Below are positions 40,480 to 48,297 of a stretch of DNA of 56,060 nucleotides, piece after piece. Below the pieces are notes generated by a model, which was not told the origin of the DNA, made no database searches, and saw only the letters and a program-made list of their open reading frames with translations. Every line of letters begins with the position of its first letter. Position 1 is the first letter of the stretch. Both the position numbers and the translations under genes were made by a program. Location: contig CALEAD010000011.1 in the NCBI GenBank assembly GCA_937943625.1, forward strand, positions 1 to 56,060, written 5' to 3'. The DNA comes from an uncultured Anaerolineae bacterium. Its GTDB lineage: Bacteria > Chloroflexota > Anaerolineae > Promineifilales > Promineifilaceae.

Positions 40480-42753
40480 ATGAGCAGGCGAATGAAAGCT
40501 GTCTGGTTAGCAGTCTGGCAGTTTGTGGGCAGGGTGGGTCTGGCGGCGCGCCGCCTGGTGGAAATGGCCTGGCGGCCTGTGCTCCTTCTGGTGCGGGGTG
40601 GGCGTGCCACGTGGCGCTTGCTGGGACGCATGGGGCTGGCGCTGCGCGCGTTGCTGACCTATGGCGTCTGGTGGCCGCTGCTTCTGCTTGTCTATCCCGT
40701 TGGCTTGCTGTATGAGCATACGCTGCTGCGCTTTTTGGATGGGCTGGCGGACTGGCTCTACCGCCTGTTTGTCTGGCTGGCGCGATGGCTGTGGACGGCC
40801 GTTACCCGTGCCTGGGCCGCGCTGATGATTGCTACAGAACCGCAGCGGACACGCTGGCGACGGCGCTGGCGCTCTCGCTGGTTGGTGTGGCAGGCGCGCT
40901 GGCGCATCTTTTGGCGCAGACGTAAACCACCCGCAACGGCCGTTTTCGTTCCTCGCATCCCCACCCCGCCAAACGTGCGCCGTTTGCGTCTGCTTACGGC
41001 GCTGGTCAGTCTGACCGCCATCTTCATGGTCAGCTTTTTCACCCTGCAAGAGCGCGGTGAGGAGCGCGTTAGCGCCGACAACCGCATCCTCTCGCGCATT
41101 TTGGTAGTGACCTCGACGCCGCCGCCACAAACGGCCGTTACCCCCACCCCAGAACCCTCCCCTACGCCACTGCCCACCCCCTGGCCTACCCCAGACCCGC
41201 TTACCGAAGGGGGCAGCCTGGCCTTTACGCTGCACCTGAACGGCAACAGCGATATCTATCTGCTGCCCGTTGGCCGCGCCGAGCCGCTGCGCCTGACCAG
41301 CCATCCCGAACCGGATAGACAGCCTGCCTGGAGTCCAAACGGCCGTGAAATTGCCTTCAGCTCGCGCCGCAGCGGCGATTGGGAAATTTACGTCTACAAC
41401 CTGCCTTTTGGCGAACTGCGCCGCGTGACAAACAGCCCCGGCTACGATGGCAACCCGGCCTGGTCGCCAGATGGGCAATGGCTGGTTTACGAGTCGTACC
41501 GCAATCAGAACATGGATATCCAGATCATCCGCGCCGACGGCAGCGAAGGGCCGTATCGCCTGACGGAACATGCGGCGCTGGATTATGCGCCAGCCTGGTC
41601 GCCGGGGGGGCGACACGTGGCATTTGTTAGCTGGCGCAGCGGCGGTCCCGATTTGTGGCTGCTCTCGCTGGATCAGGTGTCGGACGAGACGGCCGTCAAC
41701 CTCACCGGCACGCCCGGCATTTATGAAGCACACCCGGCCTTTTCCCCAGACGGCCGTTACCTGGCCTACTACGACCGCAGCACCGGCTATCCCCTCCTCT
41801 CCGCCATTCCCCTGGATGACCGTCTCAACCGCAGCGGCGCGGTCATCAGCCTGGGCCAACAGGGGTATCATCCAGCCTGGTCGCCCAATAGCGAGGCGCT
41901 GGTGTTTGTGGTGGAAAGCGGCGAGCGCACTTTTTTGATGGCAACTAGCCCCAATGCCTGGGGGGTGGCGCCGCAGACGTTTGCCAGCAACGGCCGTCTG
42001 GCAGACCCTTCCTGGTCGGCCATTACCCTCCCCCTTGACCTAATTGAAAAGTGGCAACCCATAGACGCGCCCCTTTTCACCGATCTCCCCCTGTTTATCG
42101 AGGCACTGGCGGCGCCAATTACCGATACACTGGCGGCGCCGGTACAGCTTTTTCAGGTTCTCATCAATGCCCCCTCCCCCTACCTCAGCGACAAGGTAGA
42201 TCAATCCTTCCTGGCGCTGCGCCAGCGCGTCATACAAGAAGCGGGTTGGGACTACCTGGGACAGCTCGATAACATGTTCATGCCCCTCAGCAGCAAACCG
42301 CTGCCCGGCCAACCGTCAGAAAGCTGGAACAAAGCAGGGCGCGCCTTTGACGTGCGTTATCAGGAGGCGCTGGCCTTTGACCCGCGCGTGGAGGTGGTGC
42401 GCGAAGAGATCGGCACACAAACCTACTGGCGCATCTACCTGCGCGCCACGGCGCAGGATGGCAGCATGGGGGAGCCGCTGCGCGCACGCCCCTGGGACTT
42501 TCGCGCCCGTTTTGGCAATGAGCCGCGCTACTACAACGAAGGCGGCCGGCTTAAAGAGGCTGTGCCGCCGGGTTACTACGTGGACTTCACGGCGTTGGCG
42601 GCCGATTATGGCTGGCAGCGTGTGCCTGCCAGTGAAAACTGGCGCACCTTTTTCCCCGGCATTCGCTTCTGGCATTATCAAAATCGCGGTGGCCTGACCT
42701 GGGCCGAGGCGATGCGCGAGATATACACGGAGGAGGAATGGGCCGGGCCATGA
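40480..42753 (+). CDS. Membrane-anchored TolB-like beta-propeller with degenerate M15-type peptidase domain
   Basis: This 757-residue protein has four parts. Residues 1-165 are rich in Trp and Arg with amphipathic or hydrophobic stretches (about 55-110). One clear membrane helix follows at ~170-188. A Thr/Pro linker (~210-245) leads to a TolB/WD40-like propeller of about six blades marked by PAWSPNGREIAFSS-type repeats (~250-520). The last ~180 residues resemble D-Ala-D-Ala carboxypeptidases of family M15: S615-W-N-K-A-G-R-A-F-D624 matches SxHxxGxAxD with His replaced by Asn, and R729-F-W-H732-Y matches ExWHY with Glu replaced by Arg. A zinc peptidase activity is thus unlikely; cell-wall binding is possible. 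It overlaps the M23 gene by 16 nt. Confidence 0.8.
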   Translation: MSRRMKAVWLAVWQFVGRVGLAARRLVEMAWRPVLLLVRGGRATWRLLGRMGLALRALLTYGVWWPLLLLVYPVGLLYEHTLLRFLDGLADWLYRLFVWLARWLWTAVTRAWAALMIATEPQRTRWRRRWRSRWLVWQARWRIFWRRRKPPATAVFVPRIPTPPNVRRLRLLTALVSLTAIFMVSFFTLQERGEERVSADNRILSRILVVTSTPPPQTAVTPTPEPSPTPLPTPWPTPDPLTEGGSLAFTLHLNGNSDIYLLPVGRAEPLRLTSHPEPDRQPAWSPNGREIAFSSRRSGDWEIYVYNLPFGELRRVTNSPGYDGNPAWSPDGQWLVYESYRNQNMDIQIIRADGSEGPYRLTEHAALDYAPAWSPGGRHVAFVSWRSGGPDLWLLSLDQVSDETAVNLTGTPGIYEAHPAFSPDGRYLAYYDRSTGYPLLSAIPLDDRLNRSGAVISLGQQGYHPAWSPNSEALVFVVESGERTFLMATSPNAWGVAPQTFASNGRLADPSWSAITLPLDLIEKWQPIDAPLFTDLPLFIEALAAPITDTLAAPVQLFQVLINAPSPYLSDKVDQSFLALRQRVIQEAGWDYLGQLDNMFMPLSSKPLPGQPSESWNKAGRAFDVRYQEALAFDPRVEVVREEIGTQTYWRIYLRATAQDGSMGEPLRARPWDFRARFGNEPRYYNEGGRLKEAVPPGYYVDFTALAADYGWQRVPASENWRTFFPGIRFWHYQNRGGLTWAEAMREIYTEEEWAGP

Positions 42754-43961
42754 GGGTAGATGCCCTGTTTGCGCGCGTATCCGCCTATAGCTTCCTCTAT
42801 GCCTTCTGTGCCCTGCTCGTGGGGTGCGCAACAGCAGATACGGCCGTTCCCCTCCCTACGCCTATTCCCCTGGCCAAAATCCCTACTTTTATCCCCGCTG
42901 TTGCGCAGTCCGGCACAGTAGCGCCACCTCCGCTGCCCAATGAGACTGCCACCCCCATCGAAGTGACGGCCGTCTATACGGCCGTGTTCATCCCCACTCC
43001 TGCCGAAGCTGGCCTGCGCCCCGCCGAAGCGCGCCAATTCTTTGTGCCAGACGCCGGGCCAGAAGCGCCCGCCGACTGGCGGCCCCCTCCTTACCAGGCG
43101 CCGCTCTCCATTCACCCAGATGAACACTACTGGCTGCTGCGCCCCATTCCCTCTGGCAGCCGCAACTACGACCTGGAGTGGTATCCCTTTGGCAACGACG
43201 TGATGTTGCCAGAGCTATTCCCCTACCGCATTCATCACGGCGCGGATTTCCCTAACCCGCCTGGCACGCCGGTACTGGCCGCGGGCAGCGGCACAGTGAT
43301 CTTTGCCGGCGCGCTGCCCAGCCCGCGCGATGGCATCTACTATTATGGCAACACCATCATCATTCAGCATGACTGGCAGTGGCAGGGGCTAGACGTGTAC
43401 ACGCTATACGCGCACGTGTTGGAGCTGTTTGTGCAGCCAGGGGATTACGTGCTGGCGGGGCAACTATTGGCCGGTGTAGGTAGCAGCGGGCAGGTCAGCG
43501 GGCCACACCTGCACCTGGAGGTGCGCGTTGGCGAGAACAATTATGCCAGCGCGCGCAACCCGGCGCTGTGGCTGGTTCCCTTTACCGGCTGGGGCACGCT
43601 GGCGGGGCGCTTTGTAGACAATGGTGGCCGCCTGATCTCCGACGCGCTAATTACGGTCATTCCCGTCAACGTAGATGCGGCCACGCGCGTGCAGCGCACC
43701 TATCACCCCAGCGTGGCCTCTGACCCGGTGTGGCGGGAAAATTTTGTCGTGGGCGATTTGCCGGCCGGGCGCTATACGCTGCTGCTGGAAGTAGACGGCC
43801 ATACCTATCGCCGCAACGTCACCATTTACCCTGGCCGCACCTCGTTTGAGATTATCTCGACGGAATTTGCCTTTGTGCCCACCCCCACACCTACGGCCGT
43901 CTTGACCACCACACTGGGCATCACCGGTACCCTACCCATCCAACTGACGCCGCAACCCTGA
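42738..43961 (+). CDS. M23-family peptidase lipoprotein
   Basis: This 407-residue lipoprotein (C30 after FCALLVG) has a Pro/Thr-rich stretch, a linker, then an M23 lysostaphin-type domain (~160-265). Zinc and catalytic residues are all present: H166 and D170 (HHGAD), H225 (YAHV), and H257/H259 (GPHLHLEV). A transthyretin-like or CarboxypepD_reg-type beta domain (~275-370; LAGRFVDNGGRLISDALITVI) and a Thr-rich tail follow. It should cut peptidoglycan crosslinks outside the membrane. Its start overlaps the TolB/M15-like gene by 16 nt; GGAGG sits 4 nt upstream of the ATG at 42738. The pair suggests a cell-wall hydrolase and a cell-wall-binding partner. Confidence 0.88.
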   Translation: MGRAMRVDALFARVSAYSFLYAFCALLVGCATADTAVPLPTPIPLAKIPTFIPAVAQSGTVAPPPLPNETATPIEVTAVYTAVFIPTPAEAGLRPAEARQFFVPDAGPEAPADWRPPPYQAPLSIHPDEHYWLLRPIPSGSRNYDLEWYPFGNDVMLPELFPYRIHHGADFPNPPGTPVLAAGSGTVIFAGALPSPRDGIYYYGNTIIIQHDWQWQGLDVYTLYAHVLELFVQPGDYVLAGQLLAGVGSSGQVSGPHLHLEVRVGENNYASARNPALWLVPFTGWGTLAGRFVDNGGRLISDALITVIPVNVDAATRVQRTYHPSVASDPVWRENFVVGDLPAGRYTLLLEVDGHTYRRNVTIYPGRTSFEIISTEFAFVPTPTPTAVLTTTLGITGTLPIQLTPQP

Positions 43962-44041
43962 ACCCATGGGCGCGACGGCGCGGCGCCAGACGAAGCTACT
44001 TCGGCCGATTAGCGCTGTCGCACCTGCCAGCCTGGCAGCAG

Positions 44042-44818
44042 CTATTTCAGGGTGAAGCCTTGCTGTTCCAGCGCCGCGCGCAGGCCAGGACGATGTACTT
44101 GGGCTACCCTTCGTGCTGAGTGTTCCGTCCAGCCATACTCGACCATTTCCCTGCTTTGAGCCTGGCCAGGCGCTGCCACCTGGCGCCCCTGGTAGATACC
44201 GGTGGCAATCATGGCTGCGTCATACTCGCGCCAGGCAGATTCTTCCCCTTCGGTGTTGTATTGCTCCCAGTGCAATATGGCGCGCGTGGGCAGCTTGGGG
44301 CGCGGTGGGTGTGGCCGCGCCGGCCAGCCCAGCGTCATGCCAGAAACGGGGAACACCAGGCGCGGCAATTGCAGCAGGTCAATCACTTCCAGCGGATTGT
44401 TACGGATGGCGCCAATGTAACACATACCCAATCCCAACGACTCTGCGGCGATAGCGGCCGTTTGCATGGCAATGGCCGCATCTACCACAGCCAGCGTGTA
44501 ATTTTCCACGTAGTCAGCCACCTGCGTATAGCCGCGCCAGGTGCTGATCCGCTCCAGGCGACTCAGATCGGCGCACCAGGCGAGAAAAACAGGCGCCTGG
44601 GCAATATGCTTCTGGTTGCCACAGAGCGCCGCCAGTTGCGCACGCCTGTCCGCCTCTGTCACGGCAACGACGCTAAACATTTGCAGGTTGGATGAAGTAG
44701 AGCTACGCTGCCCGGCAGCCACAATCGCCTCAACCATTTCTGGTGAAACGGGCTCTGACGTGTAAGCGCGCACGGAGGCGTGCTGGTAAATTTGCTCAAT
44801 GACGGGGTTGGTGAACAT
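44042..44818 (-). CDS. NADPH-dependent nitroreductase (NfsA/FRP type)
   Basis: This ~258-residue FMN enzyme belongs to the nitroreductase family, which reduces nitro compounds, flavins or quinones using NADPH. The N-terminal SVRAYTSEPVSPEMVEAIVAAGQRSSTSSNLQMFSVV segment binds FMN phosphate, and ESLGLGMCYIGAIRNNPLEVIDLL with LGWPARPHPPRPKLP is typical of the NfsA group. Length is normal. I chose ATG 44818 (MFTNPVIEQIYQHASVR); the frame runs to 44863, but that region is a repeat. No strong Shine-Dalgarno is seen. Confidence 0.9.
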   Translation of the reverse strand: MFTNPVIEQIYQHASVRAYTSEPVSPEMVEAIVAAGQRSSTSSNLQMFSVVAVTEADRRAQLAALCGNQKHIAQAPVFLAWCADLSRLERISTWRGYTQVADYVENYTLAVVDAAIAMQTAAIAAESLGLGMCYIGAIRNNPLEVIDLLQLPRLVFPVSGMTLGWPARPHPPRPKLPTRAILHWEQYNTEGEESAWREYDAAMIATGIYQGRQVAAPGQAQSREMVEYGWTEHSARRVAQVHRPGLRAALEQQGFTLK

Positions 44819-44858
44819 AGGCGTCTTTTGGGGGTGGAGACTAGAGATTAAAGATTGG

Positions 44859-45002
44859 GGCATGGTTCAAAGCAGCTTGACAGATTTGTGCCCCGACCAC
44901 TAACGGCCGACCGCCAAACCCCTTCAGTAGCACGGTCAGCGGTCGGCCATCGGCGGTCAAACGATATGTAAAGTATCTTGCCAGCGCGTTATGAACCATG
45001 CC
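44859..45002. mobile_element. MITE-like element with perfect 11-bp terminal inverted repeats
   Basis: This 144-bp element begins GGCATGGTTCA (44859-44869) and ends TGAACCATGCC (44992-45002), exact inverted copies. The interior has GACCACTAACGGCCGACCGC and GCGGTCGGCCATCGGCGGTC, giving a second nested dyad. AGATTGG occurs on both outer flanks (44852-44858 and 45004-45010, offset 1 nt), which could be a target duplication or part of the GATTGG repeats. It encodes no protein, so any mobilising transposase must be elsewhere. Confidence 0.75.
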
Positions 45003-45053
45003 GAGATTGGAAATGCTCGAATCGCCAATCTCTTGCACTTTTGCTAAAAATTG

Positions 45054-45329
45054 CTATGCGGTTTTGATGCGCGCCAGGACGTCATTCTCTTCCATGATGA
45101 TGTACTTTTGCCCATCTACTTCGATTTCGTTGCCGCTGTACCTGGCAAATAGCACCAGATCGCCGACGGCCAGGCCACTTTGCATCTCTTCGCTGTTGCC
45201 AACAGCCTCAATGCGTCCCTGCTGCGGCTTTTCTTTGGCTGTTTCTGGCAGGATAATGCCGCTTTTGGTCATTGTTTCTTGCTCTAGTGGGCGGATGAGA
45301 ACGCGCGCGCCCAATGGTTCAATGATCAT
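45054..45329 (-). CDS. groES: Co-chaperonin GroES
   Basis: This 91-residue protein is the GroES lid of the GroEL folding chamber. It has the usual MIIEPLGARVLIRPLE start, a mobile-loop segment (ETMTKSGIILPETAKEKPQQGRIEAVG), and the GDLVLFARYSGNEIEVDGQKYIIMEENDVLARI barrel. GGAGG lies 5 nt before the ATG at 45329. Unlike most genomes, no groEL follows: the next gene in its direction is the nitroreductase across a repeat. It may be a second, stand-alone GroES, but this cannot be judged from this window. Confidence 0.93.
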   Translation of the reverse strand: MIIEPLGARVLIRPLEQETMTKSGIILPETAKEKPQQGRIEAVGNSEEMQSGLAVGDLVLFARYSGNEIEVDGQKYIIMEENDVLARIKTA

Positions 45330-45459
45330 GATGTACCTCCATTCAGATTTTGGATTTGGGATTTCAGATGGCACACAGATTTGCGCAGATTGCGACAACC
45401 CGTTCACTCTGTGTCAATCCGCGTGCCATTTGTATCTATTCACGTAAGACAGACAATCT

Positions 45460-45555
45460 CACGGAAAGCCACAGAGGAGGCACGGAGAGCCTCAGAGAAA
45501 AAATCTCTGCTTTTCTTTATGAAACTCCGTGTTTTCTCCGTGTAGTCCGTGTAAT
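45460..45555. repeat. CACGGAG/CTCCGTG nested inverted repeat unit
   Basis: CACGGA words on the left and TCCGTG words on the right are arranged symmetrically around a CAGAGA-aaaaa-TCTCTG hairpin (45493-45509). It resembles a short repeat widespread in intergenic DNA of environmental bacteria, whose origin is unknown to me. Confidence 0.6.
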
Positions 45556-45598
45556 CATCTAGACCTGTATAGTTGCTGCCATTTTGGGCAATAAAAAG

Positions 45599-45692
45599 CT
45601 AGACACCGGTGTTTTTGCTGGCTGCCGGTGTAGCGCGATTTTTCCAAATTGCGTTACGACGCTGGCGGTCAGCGCAAATTTCGCCAGACTCC
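45599..45692 (-). repeat. Second interspersed repeat type, copy 3
   Basis: On the minus strand this copy begins with the same ~22 bases as 7559-7581 and ends GCAAAAACACCGGTGTCTAG. It contains the CGTAACGCAATT core as well. It lies just beyond the 3' end of the glutaredoxin gene. Confidence 0.7.
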
Positions 45693-45709
45693 CAGTAAAA
45701 AGGTGGCGT

Positions 45710-45976
45710 TTAATTCTTAATGCCCAGTAGTTGGTTGATTTTGGCTTTGTCGAAACCGACGACGATTTTACCGCCGATGTCTATGACGGGCACGCCCATC
45801 TGACCGCTGCGCCGCACTACGTCGCGTGCGGCGGCCGGGTCGCGGCTGATGTCAATGTCGCGGAAGCGAATGCTATGCTCGCGGAAGTAGCGTTTGGCCA
45901 TGTTGCAGTAGGAGCAGGTTGGTGTGGTGAATATCAGAACGGTGGGTTGTTTCTTTTCAGGAATTGTCTGTGCCAT
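45710..45976 (-). CDS. Glutaredoxin
   Basis: This 88-residue glutaredoxin carries CSYC (FTTPTCSYCNMAKRYF, about residues 21-24), the conserved QMGVPVIDIGG cis-Pro segment and GFDKAKINQLL at the end. It is of the NrdH/YruB-like class that reduces protein disulfides. AGGTGAC lies upstream of ATG 45976. It follows MeaB by ~73 nt in the same direction. A different small glutaredoxin is encoded at 38708-38950. Confidence 0.92.
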   Translation of the reverse strand: MAQTIPEKKQPTVLIFTTPTCSYCNMAKRYFREHSIRFRDIDISRDPAAARDVVRRSGQMGVPVIDIGGKIVVGFDKAKINQLLGIKN

Positions 45977-46049
45977 GTTTTGTCACCTCGTGTCAAATTA
46001 TCCGCCTGATTAGATGCAGAGGGGCGGGCGGGGTGACATGTTTGCGGGT

Positions 46050-47159
46050 TCAGGTGGGGATGTTGAGCAGGTGCAGCAGGGTTTGCACGGCCGTTGCCAC
46101 AGGTATCTCTCCATCCAGCACTGCTTTTTCCAGGCCGGGCAGGGCGGCGCGCACGGCCGTATGTGCATAGAAGTAGGCCTGTAACTGTTCGTTAATGAGT
46201 GCATGCAGCCATTCGCGCGTCTGGGCGCGGCGGCGTGCCTGCCAGGCGCCGCTGGCCTGGCTCTCTTGCTGAAAGCGGCAAATGGTTTGCCATAGTTCGG
46301 CTATCCCTTCTCCCGTCATGGCCGAACCGACATAAGCCTGCGGTTGCCAGCCGGCCGTTGCCGGCGTCAGGTAATGCAGGGCGCGGTTGTACTCCTGGCG
46401 TGCCGCCTGCGCGGGAATTTTATTGGCGCCATCTGCCTTGTTGATGAAAATGGCGTCAGCCAGCTCCACCACCCCTTTTTTGATTCCCTGTAGCTCATCG
46501 CCGGCGCCGGGCACGAGTAGCAGTAGAAAAAAATCTACCATGCCGCGCGCAGCTGTTTCGCTCTGGCCCGTGCCTACTGTCTCGACCAGGATCACGTCGA
46601 ACCCGGCCGCCTCGCAGACGAGCATGGTTTCGCGCGTTTTGCGCGCCACGCCGCCCAACACGCCTCCGGTGGGGGAGGGGCGAATGAAGGCGGCCGGGTG
46701 ACGGCCGAGTTTTTCCATGCGTGTTTTGTCGCCTAAGATGCTGCCGCCGCTGATGCTGCTGCTGGGGTCAATGGTAAGGACGGCCACATGGTGGCCTTGT
46801 TCGACCAGCAGCAGCCCCAGTGCTTCGATGAGGGTGCTTTTGCCGGCGCCAGGAACGCCGGTTATGCCGACGCGCAGGGCTTGGCCGCTGTGGGGCAGCA
46901 GGGCGCGCAAAACTTCTTGTGCCTGTGGGAAGTGATGGGGCGCATTGCTTTCGATGAGGGTGATGGTGCGCGCCAGGATGGCGCGGTCGCCGCGCAGGAC
47001 GCCATTGACGTATTCTGCTGGGGTGAGGGGGCAGCGGGAAGCAACGGCCGTTTTCCGGCTACTTTCTGGCGCATCCAAACCATCATGTGTGGCAGCAACG
47101 CCCGGCCGCACGGAGATGGTCGAGCCGGGCGTTGCTGTGGGTAGGTTCGCTTCACTCAT
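46050..47159 (-). CDS. meaB: Methylmalonyl-CoA mutase-associated GTPase MeaB
   Basis: This ~369-residue G3E GTPase protects and reloads methylmalonyl-CoA mutase with adenosylcobalamin. Motifs are Walker A GVPGAGKS at 101-108, the base-2 segment LTIDPSSSISGGSILGDKTRM, DVILVETVGTGQSE for G3, and NKAD for G4. The C-terminal helices match the dimerisation region. About 60 residues precede the usual MeaB start, partly low complexity, so the N-terminus is uncertain; ATG 47159 is the best available, without a Shine-Dalgarno. The mutase itself is at 48875-51058, separated by two genes. Confidence 0.93.
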   Translation of the reverse strand: MSEANLPTATPGSTISVRPGVAATHDGLDAPESSRKTAVASRCPLTPAEYVNGVLRGDRAILARTITLIESNAPHHFPQAQEVLRALLPHSGQALRVGITGVPGAGKSTLIEALGLLLVEQGHHVAVLTIDPSSSISGGSILGDKTRMEKLGRHPAAFIRPSPTGGVLGGVARKTRETMLVCEAAGFDVILVETVGTGQSETAARGMVDFFLLLLVPGAGDELQGIKKGVVELADAIFINKADGANKIPAQAARQEYNRALHYLTPATAGWQPQAYVGSAMTGEGIAELWQTICRFQQESQASGAWQARRRAQTREWLHALINEQLQAYFYAHTAVRAALPGLEKAVLDGEIPVATAVQTLLHLLNIPT

Positions 47160-47232
47160 GGGGTCTATTGAAGCGTAAAGAGGGGAATGTGGCAAGGGGA
47201 TAGGGGCAGGCTACAGGGGTATATTGCCTCTT

Positions 47233-48186
47233 CTATCTGGTCTCGCCGAGCGTGAATGTGAGCAGGAGACGGCCGTTTTCGTCCATCAGTGTCAGGCTGT
47301 TCAGCTCAATGCGGTAAGTGGCTACCTGCTCTAGTGCCGTCACCAGCGCCAGCTCGCGCGGACCGCGCTCATCAGTGCAGGCGCGTTTGGTCATACCCAG
47401 CGGACTAAAGCGCAGCGCCTCTCCTTCCAGGGCATAGCTGCCAAAAAAGTCATTGCAGCCGGTATAACCGTTTACCTGCCCATCTTGCAGGCGCATGTAA
47501 ATTTCCGCATCCACCCACATGGAAGAGATGGCATCTCCTTCGGCCACGCCGCTAAGCGTCCATTGGTTGCCTTCCAGCGACGCATTTTGCGGCAGCACGT
47601 AGACCAGATCGCCCTCAGGGGTGTGCAGGGTCAGGCGGCCTGTTTCTAGTGTGTGGCGATTTACATTGGCTAGCAGCGCGAATATCCCCATTTCCTGCTC
47701 CATTGTCTCCATGCAGGCCATCATCGTGCTGCCAATTTGCCCTACCTGCCAGGCATCACCGTCACGGGTGACCTGGACAAAGAAGCTGTTGCAGCCGCTG
47801 GAACCGCCAATTTGCCAGTCTGGCTGGATGCGCAGCGTGGGGTTGTTGTTGGCGATGGGTGCCTGCCCCCCGTAACTTTGCAGCACCCACAGCGTCTCGA
47901 AAAGCTGCGTGCCGCCGGGGGCGCATTCACCGCGAAAATAAGCCCACTCTTCACACTCGCTGTCGTCAGCAAAGATGCAAACGCCATACTGTGCGCCATC
48001 GGCATCGCTGCGAATTTCCAGGTTGCCTCCCTGCGCGGTGCAGTAGGCGGAAGCGGGATTGGGCAAGCTGGCGCTGCCGCTATCGGGCAGAGCCGGCTCT
48101 AGGCCGTCATTGGCGGCTGTGCAGCCGGCCAGCAGGCCAGCTAAGAAAAGGGAGAAGATGAGGGGTAACATTTTTAGGGTGTGCAT
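47233..48186 (-). CDS. Lipoprotein with DUF333 and two META domains
   Basis: This 317-residue lipoprotein (LAGLLAGC, C22) contains a DUF333 module (about 42-90; LPNPASAYCTAQGGNLEI...GVCIFADDSECEEWAYFRGEC) with four cysteines, followed by two META/HslJ-like domains (about 100-200 and 205-310) marked by GCNSFF and YTGCNDFFGSYALEG. META proteins are associated with stress or heat shock but have no known catalytic role. AAGGAA lies upstream of the ATG. A GGTTGGTTAG repeat tract lies 16 nt upstream (48202-48230). Confidence 0.83.
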   Translation of the reverse strand: MHTLKMLPLIFSLFLAGLLAGCTAANDGLEPALPDSGSASLPNPASAYCTAQGGNLEIRSDADGAQYGVCIFADDSECEEWAYFRGECAPGGTQLFETLWVLQSYGGQAPIANNNPTLRIQPDWQIGGSSGCNSFFVQVTRDGDAWQVGQIGSTMMACMETMEQEMGIFALLANVNRHTLETGRLTLHTPEGDLVYVLPQNASLEGNQWTLSGVAEGDAISSMWVDAEIYMRLQDGQVNGYTGCNDFFGSYALEGEALRFSPLGMTKRACTDERGPRELALVTALEQVATYRIELNSLTLMDENGRLLLTFTLGETR

Positions 48187-48201
48187 GGTGTGTTCCTTTT
48201 G

Positions 48202-48230
48202 GGTTGGTTGGTTAGTTAGTTGGTTGGTTT
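48202..48230. repeat. GGTTGGTTAGTTAG repeat tract
   Basis: Iterations of GTTGGTTGGTTAG on the plus strand immediately upstream of the META lipoprotein gene. It is the complement of the tract at 5421-5458. Confidence 0.65.
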
Positions 48231-48297
48231 ACGTGTCAACCAATCTCCTGACGCCCCTACACGCCAAAAGGTTCCCATTAGGTTTCATCTTTCGCCC

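Larger units (their letters stand above)
45330..45709. other. Repeat-bearing intergenic region (groES / glutaredoxin)
   Basis: The region contains words of the GATTTxxGATTT kind, a CACGGAG/CTCCGTG unit (45460-45555) and a type-2 repeat on the minus strand (45599-45692). No promoter or gene is clear. Confidence 0.5.

Noticed and set aside
40507..41871. A 454-codon open frame antisense to the TolB-propeller gene
   Set aside because: Composition (Ala/Gly/Arg/Gln) is that of a shadow frame, there is no start signal, and the plus-strand gene has clear propeller repeats.
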